A stretch of 64,000 nucleotides of DNA. Source: Trichoplax sp. H2. Taxonomy: Eukaryota > Placozoa > Uniplacotomia > Trichoplacea. Made by a program: the position numbers and the translations under genes. Numbering within the stretch: position 1 is the stretch's first letter; the number at the start of each line of letters is the position of its first letter. Positions 47,829-59,612 of this stretch are shown one piece after another. The stretch spans positions 1 through 64,000 of the forward strand of contig NOWV01000069.1 in the NCBI GenBank assembly GCA_003344405.1, written 5' to 3'. The notes below the pieces were generated by a model. That model was given only the letters and a program-made list of their open reading frames with translations. It made no database searches and was not told where the DNA came from.

Positions 47829-50800
47829 ATGTTAAACATGAGGAAAGGATCAAAAATACAGGCATTTGATCATAAGAATGAAGACGAGCCGAACTGTAAT
47901 GACGTTGTCCGATCTGGTAGTAGCAGGAGGAAATTTTCCAATTGTAAATCGAAGAAAAATCTGACTCGCTCTTCAGCTATCGAAAATGGCACCAAGAATA
48001 TGCTCATTGATGTGAAAGAACAGCATGTAAAGTCAAAAACGGCAACTGATTTTGCAGTGAATAGCTCATTAGTTAGCCTTGGGTTTGCTGCATCAAATTC
48101 TAAAGCACAGGATCTGTTGAAGGTGAGAAGTATACGTACATTCACCGAAATGTATTTCTCGATTTCATTCTTATGGAACAGTGTAGGTGAAAGCCTGATA
48201 GTAACAAATTTTAGATATTAACGAAGTTTTACCGTTATTGTAATTAATAGCTCGCCATAAATTTTTTGTTGCAATTGAACTACTTGGTGTTGAAATTACA
48301 ATCGATCCCAGGCAATAATTATAGGCTTAATAGTCATGGTTGGATCCTAGATTCGAATCTACTTTTTTATTTGGGTTTTCTGTAATATTTTTAATTTTTT
48401 TAGTTGTAATAAAGAGCTATAGGTTATCACTTCTAAGACGCATCGAAAGGAATTGAAGCATATTGTAAAGAATTTAACGTGAAAGAGCACAATATCAAAC
48501 AATTTCAATCTGAAAATATCGTTAAATGCCCTGCTTTTATCTCTTTACATTTATAAAAATGCACAAATATCTAGCTTGGTAATAACCTAAATAATGCTTA
48601 TGTTTAAAACTATTTCAAGGTATGCGTAATTATTATAACTTACAGAAGGAAATGAAATTGATGTAAAACACTATAACCACCCGATCCAAACGATTGTCTT
48701 CAATTCTTACTCCAAAATCATTGATTAGTTCAATCACTAATTTGTAATGGTTTAATCAACCATAGTGTAAGCGGGGAAAAGCTAAGTTTCTTTTGATCAT
48801 GATTCTAATCCTGCAATTTCTTAAATGGAAATATGGATTTAAGGATAAATTTAATATTAGGCTTTTCACCTAAACCTGAAGACTGATAATTATAATAGCG
48901 CACCGATAATCACCATGCGCATGTATTTGCAATTTATAAATAATATTGACAAATGACATAAAAGTACTATTTGCAGACGAAAATACGTAGATTAATAGCT
49001 TCTGATCAAAATTGAGTTTTAGTTCCTAACTGTAGATACTTTTGTCTAGTACTGTACTTTATAATAAGTACTATACCTAATTAGACCATCTGGATATCAG
49101 ATACCCTATGTTTGTTGCCGCCTTATATTGGTTTTTGAGGAAAGTAATATATTCGTAGTTGATATTGATATGCATTACAGTTCGAGTATACATGCCAGGT
49201 GAGAGCGTATGGAAACGAAGAAATATCTCGATGTTGGTTGCAGAAATCCAAATTATTTACATATCATTATATGAAACAGCAATCGCTAACACTAATGATG
49301 TTAGCATCGATAAGTTGATTATTACTACGAACATTCATAGTAGTATCAATAAATTGTTAGTATGTTTGGCCTTTGCTATCATACATAGACTAGACTTAAT
49401 AAAAAATGATTCAGCGTCTACTTTAATACCGTGCGACAAAAGTTATTAGAAGATTTATTCACGCTATTTATTAAAACTCTTGACGTTAAAATTGAAAATA
49501 AATAACCAGCAAAGTAATCCAGCGGTACTAGTAACAGTAAGGCAAAGATCTTTAAAGTTAGCAAATACGTATTTAGTGTATTTGACACATAGTAGGCTAA
49601 TTGATCAGATGTATTCGAAATTTTATACGTAAAGAATCTATATAAAATAGGTAAAATTTGGTCTTTGTAGTCTACAGACCATGTAAGAAAAATTTCCAAG
49701 GATGATATACCCAACCCATCCCTGATACTGTTTTGAAATGTACTTGTACTTTATTGCTCAATTAAAGAGTTGCAATTGCTTTCTAGAATTTTCATACACG
49801 AGTCCTGATAATTAGTACTAAATTAAACAATTCTGATCGGTGCTTCACAAAGAAGTAATTGATGCAATTACAATATGAGCATTTTTAACAAACTATAGCA
49901 GCAATTTTCTTATTTCGGTAATCTATCCCACCCTCTGCATTATATCAATAACAGTTTCTTATAGCCAGGGTTCAGTAAGTATCATAGAAATATTATTGGG
50001 CACTGTAGTAACCTGCAATAAATCATTAACTGATTGATTCTTGCGATAGTATAATTTCATAAACAATTCTTAGTTTGTTAGATACTAGCCGAAATTGAGA
50101 ATCGTATTTTGTTTTGAGTACCATGTCACCCAGTACCTCCGAGAGTAGGCATAATTATATCCATTATTGTCACAGTTATGGGAGGTGATATACTTTGGGA
50201 GATTATAACAGATCTCATTAAATCTGAAAATTGTTAATTTTTGCAACGATGGACGTTTAAACTTAATAGAATACCCTACTTAATTTGTAGTATTATACTA
50301 GAAGACTGTCAAAATTTCAACTCTGCGACAAGAAAAAGTACAGTAAAAGTAAATAAGTAACTATTGACTTAAACGCCATTCTACTAAACGTTAAACACAC
50401 ACAGCGAAGTACTGTAAAGAAAGAAATTATATTAGCATAGACATTTTTACAACTTCTTACCACATATCTGCAACTGTTTACCACATAACTCAATTCAAAC
50501 ATTCCCGTTTATATAGAAACCGTCTAGTTGTAAACAACAGTATTATTATTATACCTTACAGGGAGAGACATCTCGAAATGAGATGTTCCTTACATAGCTT
50601 TAATATCAGTAAATATTTTTAATCTCTTACTCAAAATTAATCTTAATCTAAGTTAGTATGCTGACTAACTCAACTACCAATAGCTGGAACTTGAATCATA
50701 TTACTACTATCTGTCCATAATAACAAATATGTAATAAACTATCACAAATAATATTTACGTTAAGGCATTCCTTATCTTACCTAGCGCTACAACTATGAAT

Positions 50801-53800
50801 GTTTTTCACATTAGCTACTACTGTACTCTTGAAAATATCCTAATGGTGAGGTAACACCGTAACATAGACTTATGTGAAGCATTTCAAGCAGCTTTTTAAT
50901 AGTTAATTAATATTATAAAGAACTGATGTTTCCAAGATCAAGATGTTCTACCTCTAGTAATTAACTGATTATGACGGGCAATATACTCTTATATATTCTA
51001 TGATTTGATCATCATACCAAATTAGTTATAAACTTTGAATCTAACTACCTCGCTTACATAGCGATTCTTGATTTAGTTGAGATGAGATGCATATTAAAAT
51101 CTGATTAACAGATATTAATTTAGTTCCTTTGTTACTTATGCTAAGACTTTAGCAAACTAATGAGCTCTAAATTTTCATCAAAACTATGATATCATTTAAG
51201 TACTATTAATATCTTAACTTGAATTTGAATCCTTTCAATGTCACAGCGATCATATTCTTAACTTCAATTTTGACTTATTAACTGCAATTTAGGTTTAAAA
51301 ATAAGAAAACATTCATCCCACTATACAGACTAAAATATTAAATAAATTAATTATTACACTGTAATAAATTGACCAATTCTACAAAACAAATCTAAAAATA
51401 ATATTTATGAAACAAGTGCATTGTCTGGGATCAGTAGCGATATCTAACTTGACGATTAATTCATTCCGATCTCAATTAAAGCAATCTCTACAATGAAAGC
51501 ACAAATCGTTGGTACTATGTGCGACATACAGTACTCTAGAATCCTATCCCGTTGAGTTTCGTACCGTCAATTATCTTTATCATATTGATAAGGGAATCGT
51601 AAGTATTATCAACAATTCTCTGAATTAAACGCCTCTTTATCGTACTTATTGGTATGGCAACTTTTCTGCTATCTGTAAATTTACCTAATAGCGAGTCATG
51701 CAGATTTTTTATATCGCTTAAGTCAGATACTTAAATAAATTTTTTACCAGTCACTATTTATTTTGGATATCACTTGGCCAGATCTATTCGTCAAGACAGT
51801 TCAATATTCCTATAAGTTATTGAATCAATATAGTTTGCAATTTAATCTTTTAGTTCTTGTAATCTACTTATTTAGATTGGAATAGAGTTAACCTTTAAAT
51901 TCTATTAGAATAAGTGGCTTAACGCAAAGGCATTTATCTTAAGAGCAATTAATAAATATCTGAGTTGCCGATATACCTAGACTAAAGCAGTTTTTAAGTT
52001 GTCATACGATTAAATATAATTAACTGATTGTTAACTTAACGTGCGACTTCATAATAAATGTATAAATCTTTGGTACGCGGTATACTCTAGAATCCAATCT
52101 GATCGAGCACAATCAGATACCATTTTATAGTTCTCGTCAGTAATGGATAGCTTGTCAATAATAAATTATTTTCTACCATCTAAAGAAGTTTAGAAAATTT
52201 TTCAAAAAGAACTAATTAGGGGTTCAACCATGTTGGCGTGCTGTATCTAATCCACATTACTAACTAACTTGATATTAGATTATTGCTAGGATGAACCATA
52301 GAAGCTATACATTTACCTTACTAATTTAAATTAATATATCGCAATGAACAGGCTATCAAATTGGGCTCGCTCGAAGAAATACAGAATTTACTTACTCTCA
52401 ACCGTTATGATTGCAATAAAATCAACTCGGTAGATGAAGAAAATTTATTTACTTTTATGCATTATGCTGCAAGATATGATCGATCCGATGCTGTTGGTTG
52501 CTTGATCGATTTTGGCGCAGGTAAATTTTCAGATTTTTTAAGGTATTCTAGTATACTATTGTCTTATCTCCAAATTGATCGCCAAAAAAAAGCTTTTTAA
52601 AAATTCATACTTTAATCTAATCCTGTACGATCTGATCAATATCATTTTACAAACATTTTTCGTTATTTAGATGTTAACAGTAAGGGGGGCAAAGATGGTA
52701 TTACTCCTCTTCACATTACTGCCCAGTTTAACGGTACGAGTGCAGCTCAAACCTTAATTCAGTTTGGTGCAATTGTTTCTGCTAATTCTAAAACAAAAGA
52801 AAACCCTTTGCATTATTGCTGTAAATACGGAAATGATAAAGTGGCGGAGGTATTACGATATTATAATTACAATTGCTTAACATATGCAATATTAGTTTCT
52901 AGCACTTTAATGTAGCTTAGTATGGGGATTGTAGACTAGCTATTAGCAATGTTTAGTACGATATACGGCTGCGTAATTTTCTATATTAACTTGAAGACAT
53001 ATTTAGTACAGTAGCTTATAATCATAAGCTGTAGTGAAACATTCTATGCAAGTAAAGGCGACTATATACGGCAGAGTATCGAGACAATATTAAAGTTAGA
53101 GGTTAAAATAGAACTGTAATTAATATATTTGGATGTGCTTAATTCATCGTACTCTTGACTAGTAGAAATAATACATCTACTTAAATACAGTAGTAGCTTC
53201 CATATTGGATTAACGATGATCCACTGTAAAGAGTTGTTACTAATAATAATCTTAATATTTGTAGAATACTGTAGAATGTTGCTATGCTGATTGTAGTTCT
53301 GAATGCTACGAAATCTATAGTATATGGCATTTATTTTGCATATTTTATACCGTACTTAAAATTTACTTTTAAAGTTATTTCTCACTTCTTATCCTATCCT
53401 GAACCTTTTAAAATTAATTTATTTGGAAATTGTATCTGAACTAGATCATTGTAAGAGAAGCTGAAAGACTTAATATGACTGGAAAGATTGTTAATCAGCC
53501 TGATAACGAGTCTCACTGTCCTATCCATCTCGCAGCTTTACATAATAATAATACGAAGATAATTAATATTTTAGTAAGCTTAAAATATGATTTAGCAAAT
53601 GATTTGTAGCTGACAATACAGTAGGTACAGGTAGTATATCATATGAAAGATAATAGCCTTTCATAACCAATATCTCTTTCCATTTGACGTACTATTTGTC
53701 ATGAAGCTAAAGCATGGAGCAAGTATAGTAAAAAAGAACCTTACTGGTCGATTACCTTCTCATTTTGCGGCAGAACATAAGGATACGGCTATTTTAGAGT

Positions 53801-56800
53801 ATCTGCTTCAACACGGTAAGCTGGATTTATTCATACATACTGTGAGAAAATATACTACTCATTCATTGCTATTGATCGTGTATAATACAATGAACTCTCC
53901 GAAATTTTCATTTATAGCTAAAATTAAAGGTCTCAACGATTATGTAGTAATGTCTAATAGCGACCGAGGTACAGCTCTTCATATTGCCGCCGATGTTGGT
54001 TCCGTTGTCGTAAGTATTTATAGCATACCTTTGCCTGTTGTGGCTTAATGCAATGTAGTTATACAGTTTAATTTAAATAAAGTTTTGCACTATTAAAACG
54101 ACATGTATTTGATCAATTAGGCAGCAGAAATTTGTTTTAAGTACGGTGCGGAGATCGAAGCTCAAACTGTAAATTGAGTTATAATGCTACGTAATTATTT
54201 ATTTTAGAAGAACTATTTAAAATTTAAATAATTAACTTATACCACTTCCTTCTGCATAAGATAATATTGATAGCTAATTAATGTATGGAATTCATGAGAT
54301 AAAAATTTCGACTACAGTGATAATGACACCTAAAATTTTGCTTATTGTATCAGTACGAGCTATTAACACCTTTGCACATTGCGGCTAAAAATGGCAACTA
54401 CGAATTTGCTGAGTATCTTATAAACAAAGGTGCTAAAGTTAGCTCAAAAGATAACGAAGGAAGAACTTGCTTACACTATGCAGCTTTGTGCAATAATATT
54501 TCTTTAACTGAACTTATGATTTATCAGGTATATTCATCAATATAATTTCTGCAGCTTATGTTAAATTGTCATACCATCGTAATTCTCGTCAATTTTATCT
54601 CAATATTCAGGGAGCAGATATTGAAGCTCGCGATACCACAGGCCAGACACCATTACTTTTAGCTATTGGCAGAGGACATACATCAGTTTTTAAAATATTA
54701 GTTGAATTAGGTGCTGATATTACGGCTACAGACTTCGATGGTCGGCACTGCATCCATTACATAATTGAGCAAAATGATATTAGCACCATACAGGCAGTCT
54801 TAGAAGTAAGCTCACTACGCCTAGCTTGAACACAATTGACATTAGAAATTAATTACAGATATTATTTTCGTAAATAATATTTCAAAACCGTTGTGGTCCT
54901 AAATAGAATGGAGGAAAAGAATTGGTAAATCGCCCTGATAACAAAGGTGTTGTTCCATCGCGCATTGCAGCCATGAAAGGAACCATTGCAGTAAGTTTCA
55001 TGATAATAAATCTCGATTTTCATACCCTTATAACAGTAAATCGGTTTACTCTTACTAGTCAATTATCCTAAATCTCATGTGGTATATATTAAATGTAAAC
55101 CTTTTAGCTACGCATGATCTAACTATTCGGGTAATAGTCATCACCGCAGCCACAGTCTACACACAGGGCATCGTTGACGTACGCGTGCAATAACTAAATG
55201 CTTAAATTCGTTTTCTTAAAACCTTGCAGGCATTATATTATCTACATGAAAACGGTGCCTCTTTGAACTCTTTAGATGAAGAAGGAAATACGCTTTTGCA
55301 CGTAGCAGCCAAAGGCAATCATCGCGATACCGTAAAATTAATCTTAGAAGCTACCAAAGCAAAAGATGTCAATACTAAAAATACATTTGGCCAAAAGCCT
55401 ATCCATATTGCCGCTAAATACGGCCATAATCGTGTTATCCAGAATATGATTAGGAATGGTGCTGATATTAATAGCAGGTAAAAAGTTGATGATTAAAGTG
55501 ATTAATCGATTGATTGATTTTAGCTTATGATTTTGACTGATAACATTTTTAATAGTAGATTTCAGATAACGAAGATTTTTGATAAATTGTTAGAGACAAC
55601 TATTTCTACTATCCTCTACACTATGCTGCTGAAGGTGGATTCACAGCAGCGATCCAGCTGTTGGTTGATAAGAATGCTAGAATTTGTGTCTTAGATCGTT
55701 CCAAAGTAAGTAAATTTTTCATGCTCATCAGCGAAATAGGTCAACTTCAGCAGATACTCAATTTAAATCTTTAAGAATCCTAGTTATACATAGAATAAAA
55801 TCATTCATTCATTTTAATTTCCTTCTTCGCTGAAAGAGATATCTTACATTTAATTGCAGAAACACAGAATCTGTATATGCGAATAATAATGCAGATTAAG
55901 ATCTTTATGTTAGTCAATTTTTTTATATGCGTAAGGGAGATAATAATTTAGACAACTTCCCTTACAAGTATGAAATTGATCTAAAATTTTATTTGTCATT
56001 ACAATATATTTTCTAATTCTTCCAACTTTATATTGTTATTCAAAATAATAATTGAAACTCCTAACAAAATTAGTTTTTAATCCGGTAGAATACAGCCCTT
56101 CACTTAGCATCAGCTAATGGACATCAAGAAGTAGTCAAAATATTGTTAGCAAATGGCGCCGACCCAACAGCAATCAACAGCCAGGGTCTAAATTGTTTAG
56201 ATGTAGCCATCGAAAACGATCAAACAGAAATTGGACTACAAATTATCCGTAGTGAATAGTAAGAATCTAATTTGAAATATAATTCTTTACGGTTAATCTC
56301 CTATGTTTGACCTTATCATTTCTGGATTTACTGTAGCTGGTATAGCCAGAATATAGTTATCAAAATATTCATCTCAACATCTTATTTATTAATTCCATTT
56401 GTAGTTGGGAAAAAGCTCTAGAAAATAGAGAATTTGATGGACATACGCCAATGAAGAGGCTTATTAAGAAACTTCCTATTGTTGCTAGTGTAAGTATGAA
56501 TTACGTTATGTTCATTTAATATGCACATGAAAAAAGTAATAGCAAAATAATTTCTAGTAAAGTACATCGACATCCATAAAACATAATACCGACAGCAGCA
56601 CATTGGATATTTATAGAAATACGGGAGTGCTGTTATATTATAAATTTTTCTGTATGCACTTGCGCTTTGAATATTACGTTGGGATATGTACTAATAATAG
56701 CATCATTTACAATCTGAAGATATATCTAGTGATGATAAATTTTAGTTCTTAGCTATAAATCACATTGCAAATCTTAGTAACATCTAACCTATTGTAGGCT

Positions 56801-59612
56801 GTAATGGACCGATGCATAACGTATACTACTGATATTGGAGATTGCAATGAAGAACAGGTTAGTTAATTGTGTTCTTGGAGCGGCTATCTTCAATGCTAAA
56901 TGCGTATTAATCCAGATATCTAGATAATTAAATTTGCTTAGCTACAGCTAAATGCTATAGAAAATATCCTTGCAAGGTGTAGTGTAGTCTAGTATTTAAA
57001 TTATTATCGCAATAGGCCTGAGTTTAATTAACGTAGATCTAATAAATAATTCAAAATCATTTTGCTAAATCTGTCTTCAGGTTATCTTTAACTTTAGTTA
57101 TTTGGAAACTCCGCCATGCCAAATTAGATATAAAAATGTTAAGGATGACTTTTTGGCAGTTTCGGTATGAATATTTAATGAATAGTTATAGGGAACTTAC
57201 TAGTTAAAGCAATGAATATTTTTGTGATACATTTACTAGATTAATACTCTTTTTCAGACCATTCTCTCCTATAATAGAATAAAATTAATGAAACACCCAC
57301 TCATTTGGGCTTATCGACACTATAAATGGTATTAGCGATGGGCTATAATCTATTGATACGACCCTTTCTAGAATTATATTCGGTACCTCATCGAAATAAG
57401 TTTCCTCTATTGCACTTATGACTGTATGATAATTCATCAATTTAGGAAATCAGTACTGCGATATTTCTATTATGGAGGATGTTTTATCAATCTTGTATTT
57501 CTGTTGGCTATTTGTATACCTATTGGCTTGAATATAAGCGATTATTATGAAGCACTACGTAATAAAACTGGAAATAACGCTGTCCTAACAGTAGCAGTAA
57601 CGCAAGTATATTATTCGGCAGTCTGCTAATCTTCGTCAATAATTTTATTATTTCTTAATGTAATAGATGTGAGTACTAAGATCATCTTTATAATTAAAAC
57701 TTTATACATTTATAATCTGGTATATGCCTGTGTAATTGGATAAAAACGTTATTCGAATATAATCAGTATTCGGAAGCAATTCATACAAGAAACATCATCA
57801 CATTTTCTGCGGTGGTATTTAATGTCTTCATTAATTTAATCAGATTACTCCTCACAGTAAGTATATATGAACAATACCCATCCTAAGCGATAGCATTTCT
57901 TTACTATTTGACCTTTAAGGATATTTTAATTGCTTGAATTAATACTAAGTATTATACAATTTGCAATAATAATAATAAATGTAAATGACCATTCTACTCA
58001 TATAACCTTTATTTAAGCCAAGAAAACTTATAGCAGAATTTGCAGCTTCAGCGCTAGAAATTGGAATCGAATTAATATCCCTAGTTTATTGCATCCCATT
58101 TCAAAGACCAATAACAAATCTTTTAGTGCAGATTGGAGCACTCATTATGTTTCTTTCCATTATAAACTTTCTAGTATGGCTGAAAAGGTTAGATATAAAT
58201 TGGAATTTCGATTTTGTTTAGACAAATTTAATCTTTATCACGGGTTAATTCTTAAGTTTTTTAAGAAACGAAGAATTTCGTGACTTGTGATTATAAAATT
58301 TCACTCTTAAGGTCATTATTAAGCTTGAATAGTCGTGATCTGCATCATTGCCTTCCATTACTTAATTTATATTGATAATATAGTAGTAAACTATAACCAA
58401 TCTTCTAAAAATATGCCGATATTTGTAACAACTAAAAGAAACGTATAACTTTTTTGACAACTCTAATACAGAGCCTTTGGCATCGGAATATATTTAACCA
58501 TGTTTTTCACCATCATGAAGACAATTATTAGAGCTTCACTAGTTATTATTCTATTTTTAATAGCCTTCGCTACTGCATGCTATATGGTTTTAAGACAACT
58601 TGTAAGTAGCAGTAAAATTTCAATATTTTACCATAACATCTTTCTTTGAAATTTATTTACTTTTACAGCCAGAGTTCAGCGAATTTGGGTATGCATTTAT
58701 GCGCGTTCTAACCATGATGGTTGGTGATATCAGTTACCGCGAAGTATTCCTGCATTTACATGATACCAATCAATTGCAATACTCTGGTTTAGCTTTGACC
58801 ATTATCGTCTTATTTGTTGTAGTTATTAATATTGCCTTTGCTAATTTATTGGTAAATGGACATCTAACTCTCTTTTATCATATCCCATTCCATTTTCTAT
58901 TCTATTATTGAAACAATTTATATTACTGTTGTTAAGGTCGGCTTGGCTGTAGGAGATATAAATGAAGTCAGATCGAATGCCGATATTAGTTTAATTAAAA
59001 TGGATCTCTCTTACATAAACAATTTCAAAACATGTTATTGGCCAAAACGCTTACAAAAATATGTATATCAACCAGTCTTCATAATACGAAAACATCAGAA
59101 GATGAGCCTAAGAGAAAAGGTTGGCGATATTAACTGTTGCACACATCTAGTTTACTACTGTGAAACTTATCATATTTTAGATGACACTTTAAGGTATAGC
59201 ACATTATATTATTTCTCTAGTTTATTTGGGAACAGCTAACTGCAGGTATTACTCTACAAGCTCCAGCAGAGAATACAGAGGAAATTTGTACAAATATAAG
59301 TATATTTCAAGAACTGAGACAGCAACACTTAGAGTAAGTGAAGTCATTGCTTCTGTTACCTCCACTGATACCATGAAAGATGAGCTATACCTTAAATTAT
59401 TTATCGTAATACACTAAAATATTTTATAAAATCAGATTGTATATCGAACTGTTACCACAATCGCCTGGTAATTAAAATTTTTTCATTGCGATTATAGAAT
59501 CAAAGATCTCACAGATAAGTTTATTGACTTTCGATCGGATATCTTTTATCATCTAAGTGTAATAAAACGTTTACAAGAAAAAATGAACGCCGCAGATATT
59601 TCAAATATATGA
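47829..59612 (+). CDS. Gene 4: TRPA1-like channel, 25 exons, 1148 residues, GDI pore
   Basis: Exons: 47829-48122, 52352-52520, 52671-52849, 53445-53573, 53707-53815, 53918-54009, 54121-54168, 54354-54527, 54611-54805, 54907-54990, 55230-55477, 55594-55705, 56089-56258, 56405-56489, 56798-56857, 57081-57164, 57258-57328, 57446-57605, 57767-57856, 58018-58187, 58472-58601, 58669-58851, 58937-59119, 59221-59333, 59498-59612. All junctions are GT-AG and in phase. Residues 1-98 are charged and end in SSLVSLGFAASNSK. Sixteen ankyrin repeats follow, then the linker with Cys702 (human C641-equivalent) and Lys767 (K710-equivalent), S1 from about 769, S2 822-851, S3-S4 852-908, S5 to 951, and pore plus S6 952-1012 with Gly970-Asp971. 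This filter (MMVGDISYRE) is the closest of the set to human TRPA1. VGLAVGDINEV follows, then a short coil. An NKT sequon lies in the S1-S2 loop. Intron 1 is 4.2 kb. Confidence 0.92.
48123..52351 (+). other. Gene 4 intron 1 (4.2 kb)
   Basis: The longest intron of the array, between the polar N-terminal exon and the first ankyrin exon. It contains repeat R3 copy 2 (50300-50864). A minus-strand open frame of about 110 codons (49418-49750) includes one hydrophobic segment but has no in-frame ATG and no recognised family. Nothing else could be supported. Confidence 0.6.
50300..50864. repeat. Dispersed repeat R3, copy 2 (565 bp)
   Basis: Same orientation and nearly the same length as copy 1 at 18212-18774, despite many substitutions. 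The hairpin GACATCTC-GAAAT-GAGATGTT is kept, with its loop changed. It sits inside gene 4 intron 1. Confidence 0.75.

Noticed and set aside
47870-48145. Minus-strand 91-codon frame over gene 4 exon 1
   Set aside because: Antisense shadow; the plus strand carries the SLVSLGFA motif shared with the paralogues.
49159-49449. Plus-strand 96-codon frame in gene 4 intron 1
   Set aside because: No conserved motif, and the composition is like the surrounding intron.
49418-49750. Minus-strand open frame of about 110 codons in gene 4 intron 1
   Set aside because: It has one hydrophobic stretch but no in-frame ATG, no recognised domain and no supporting splice sites. AT-rich intron sequence gives such frames by chance.
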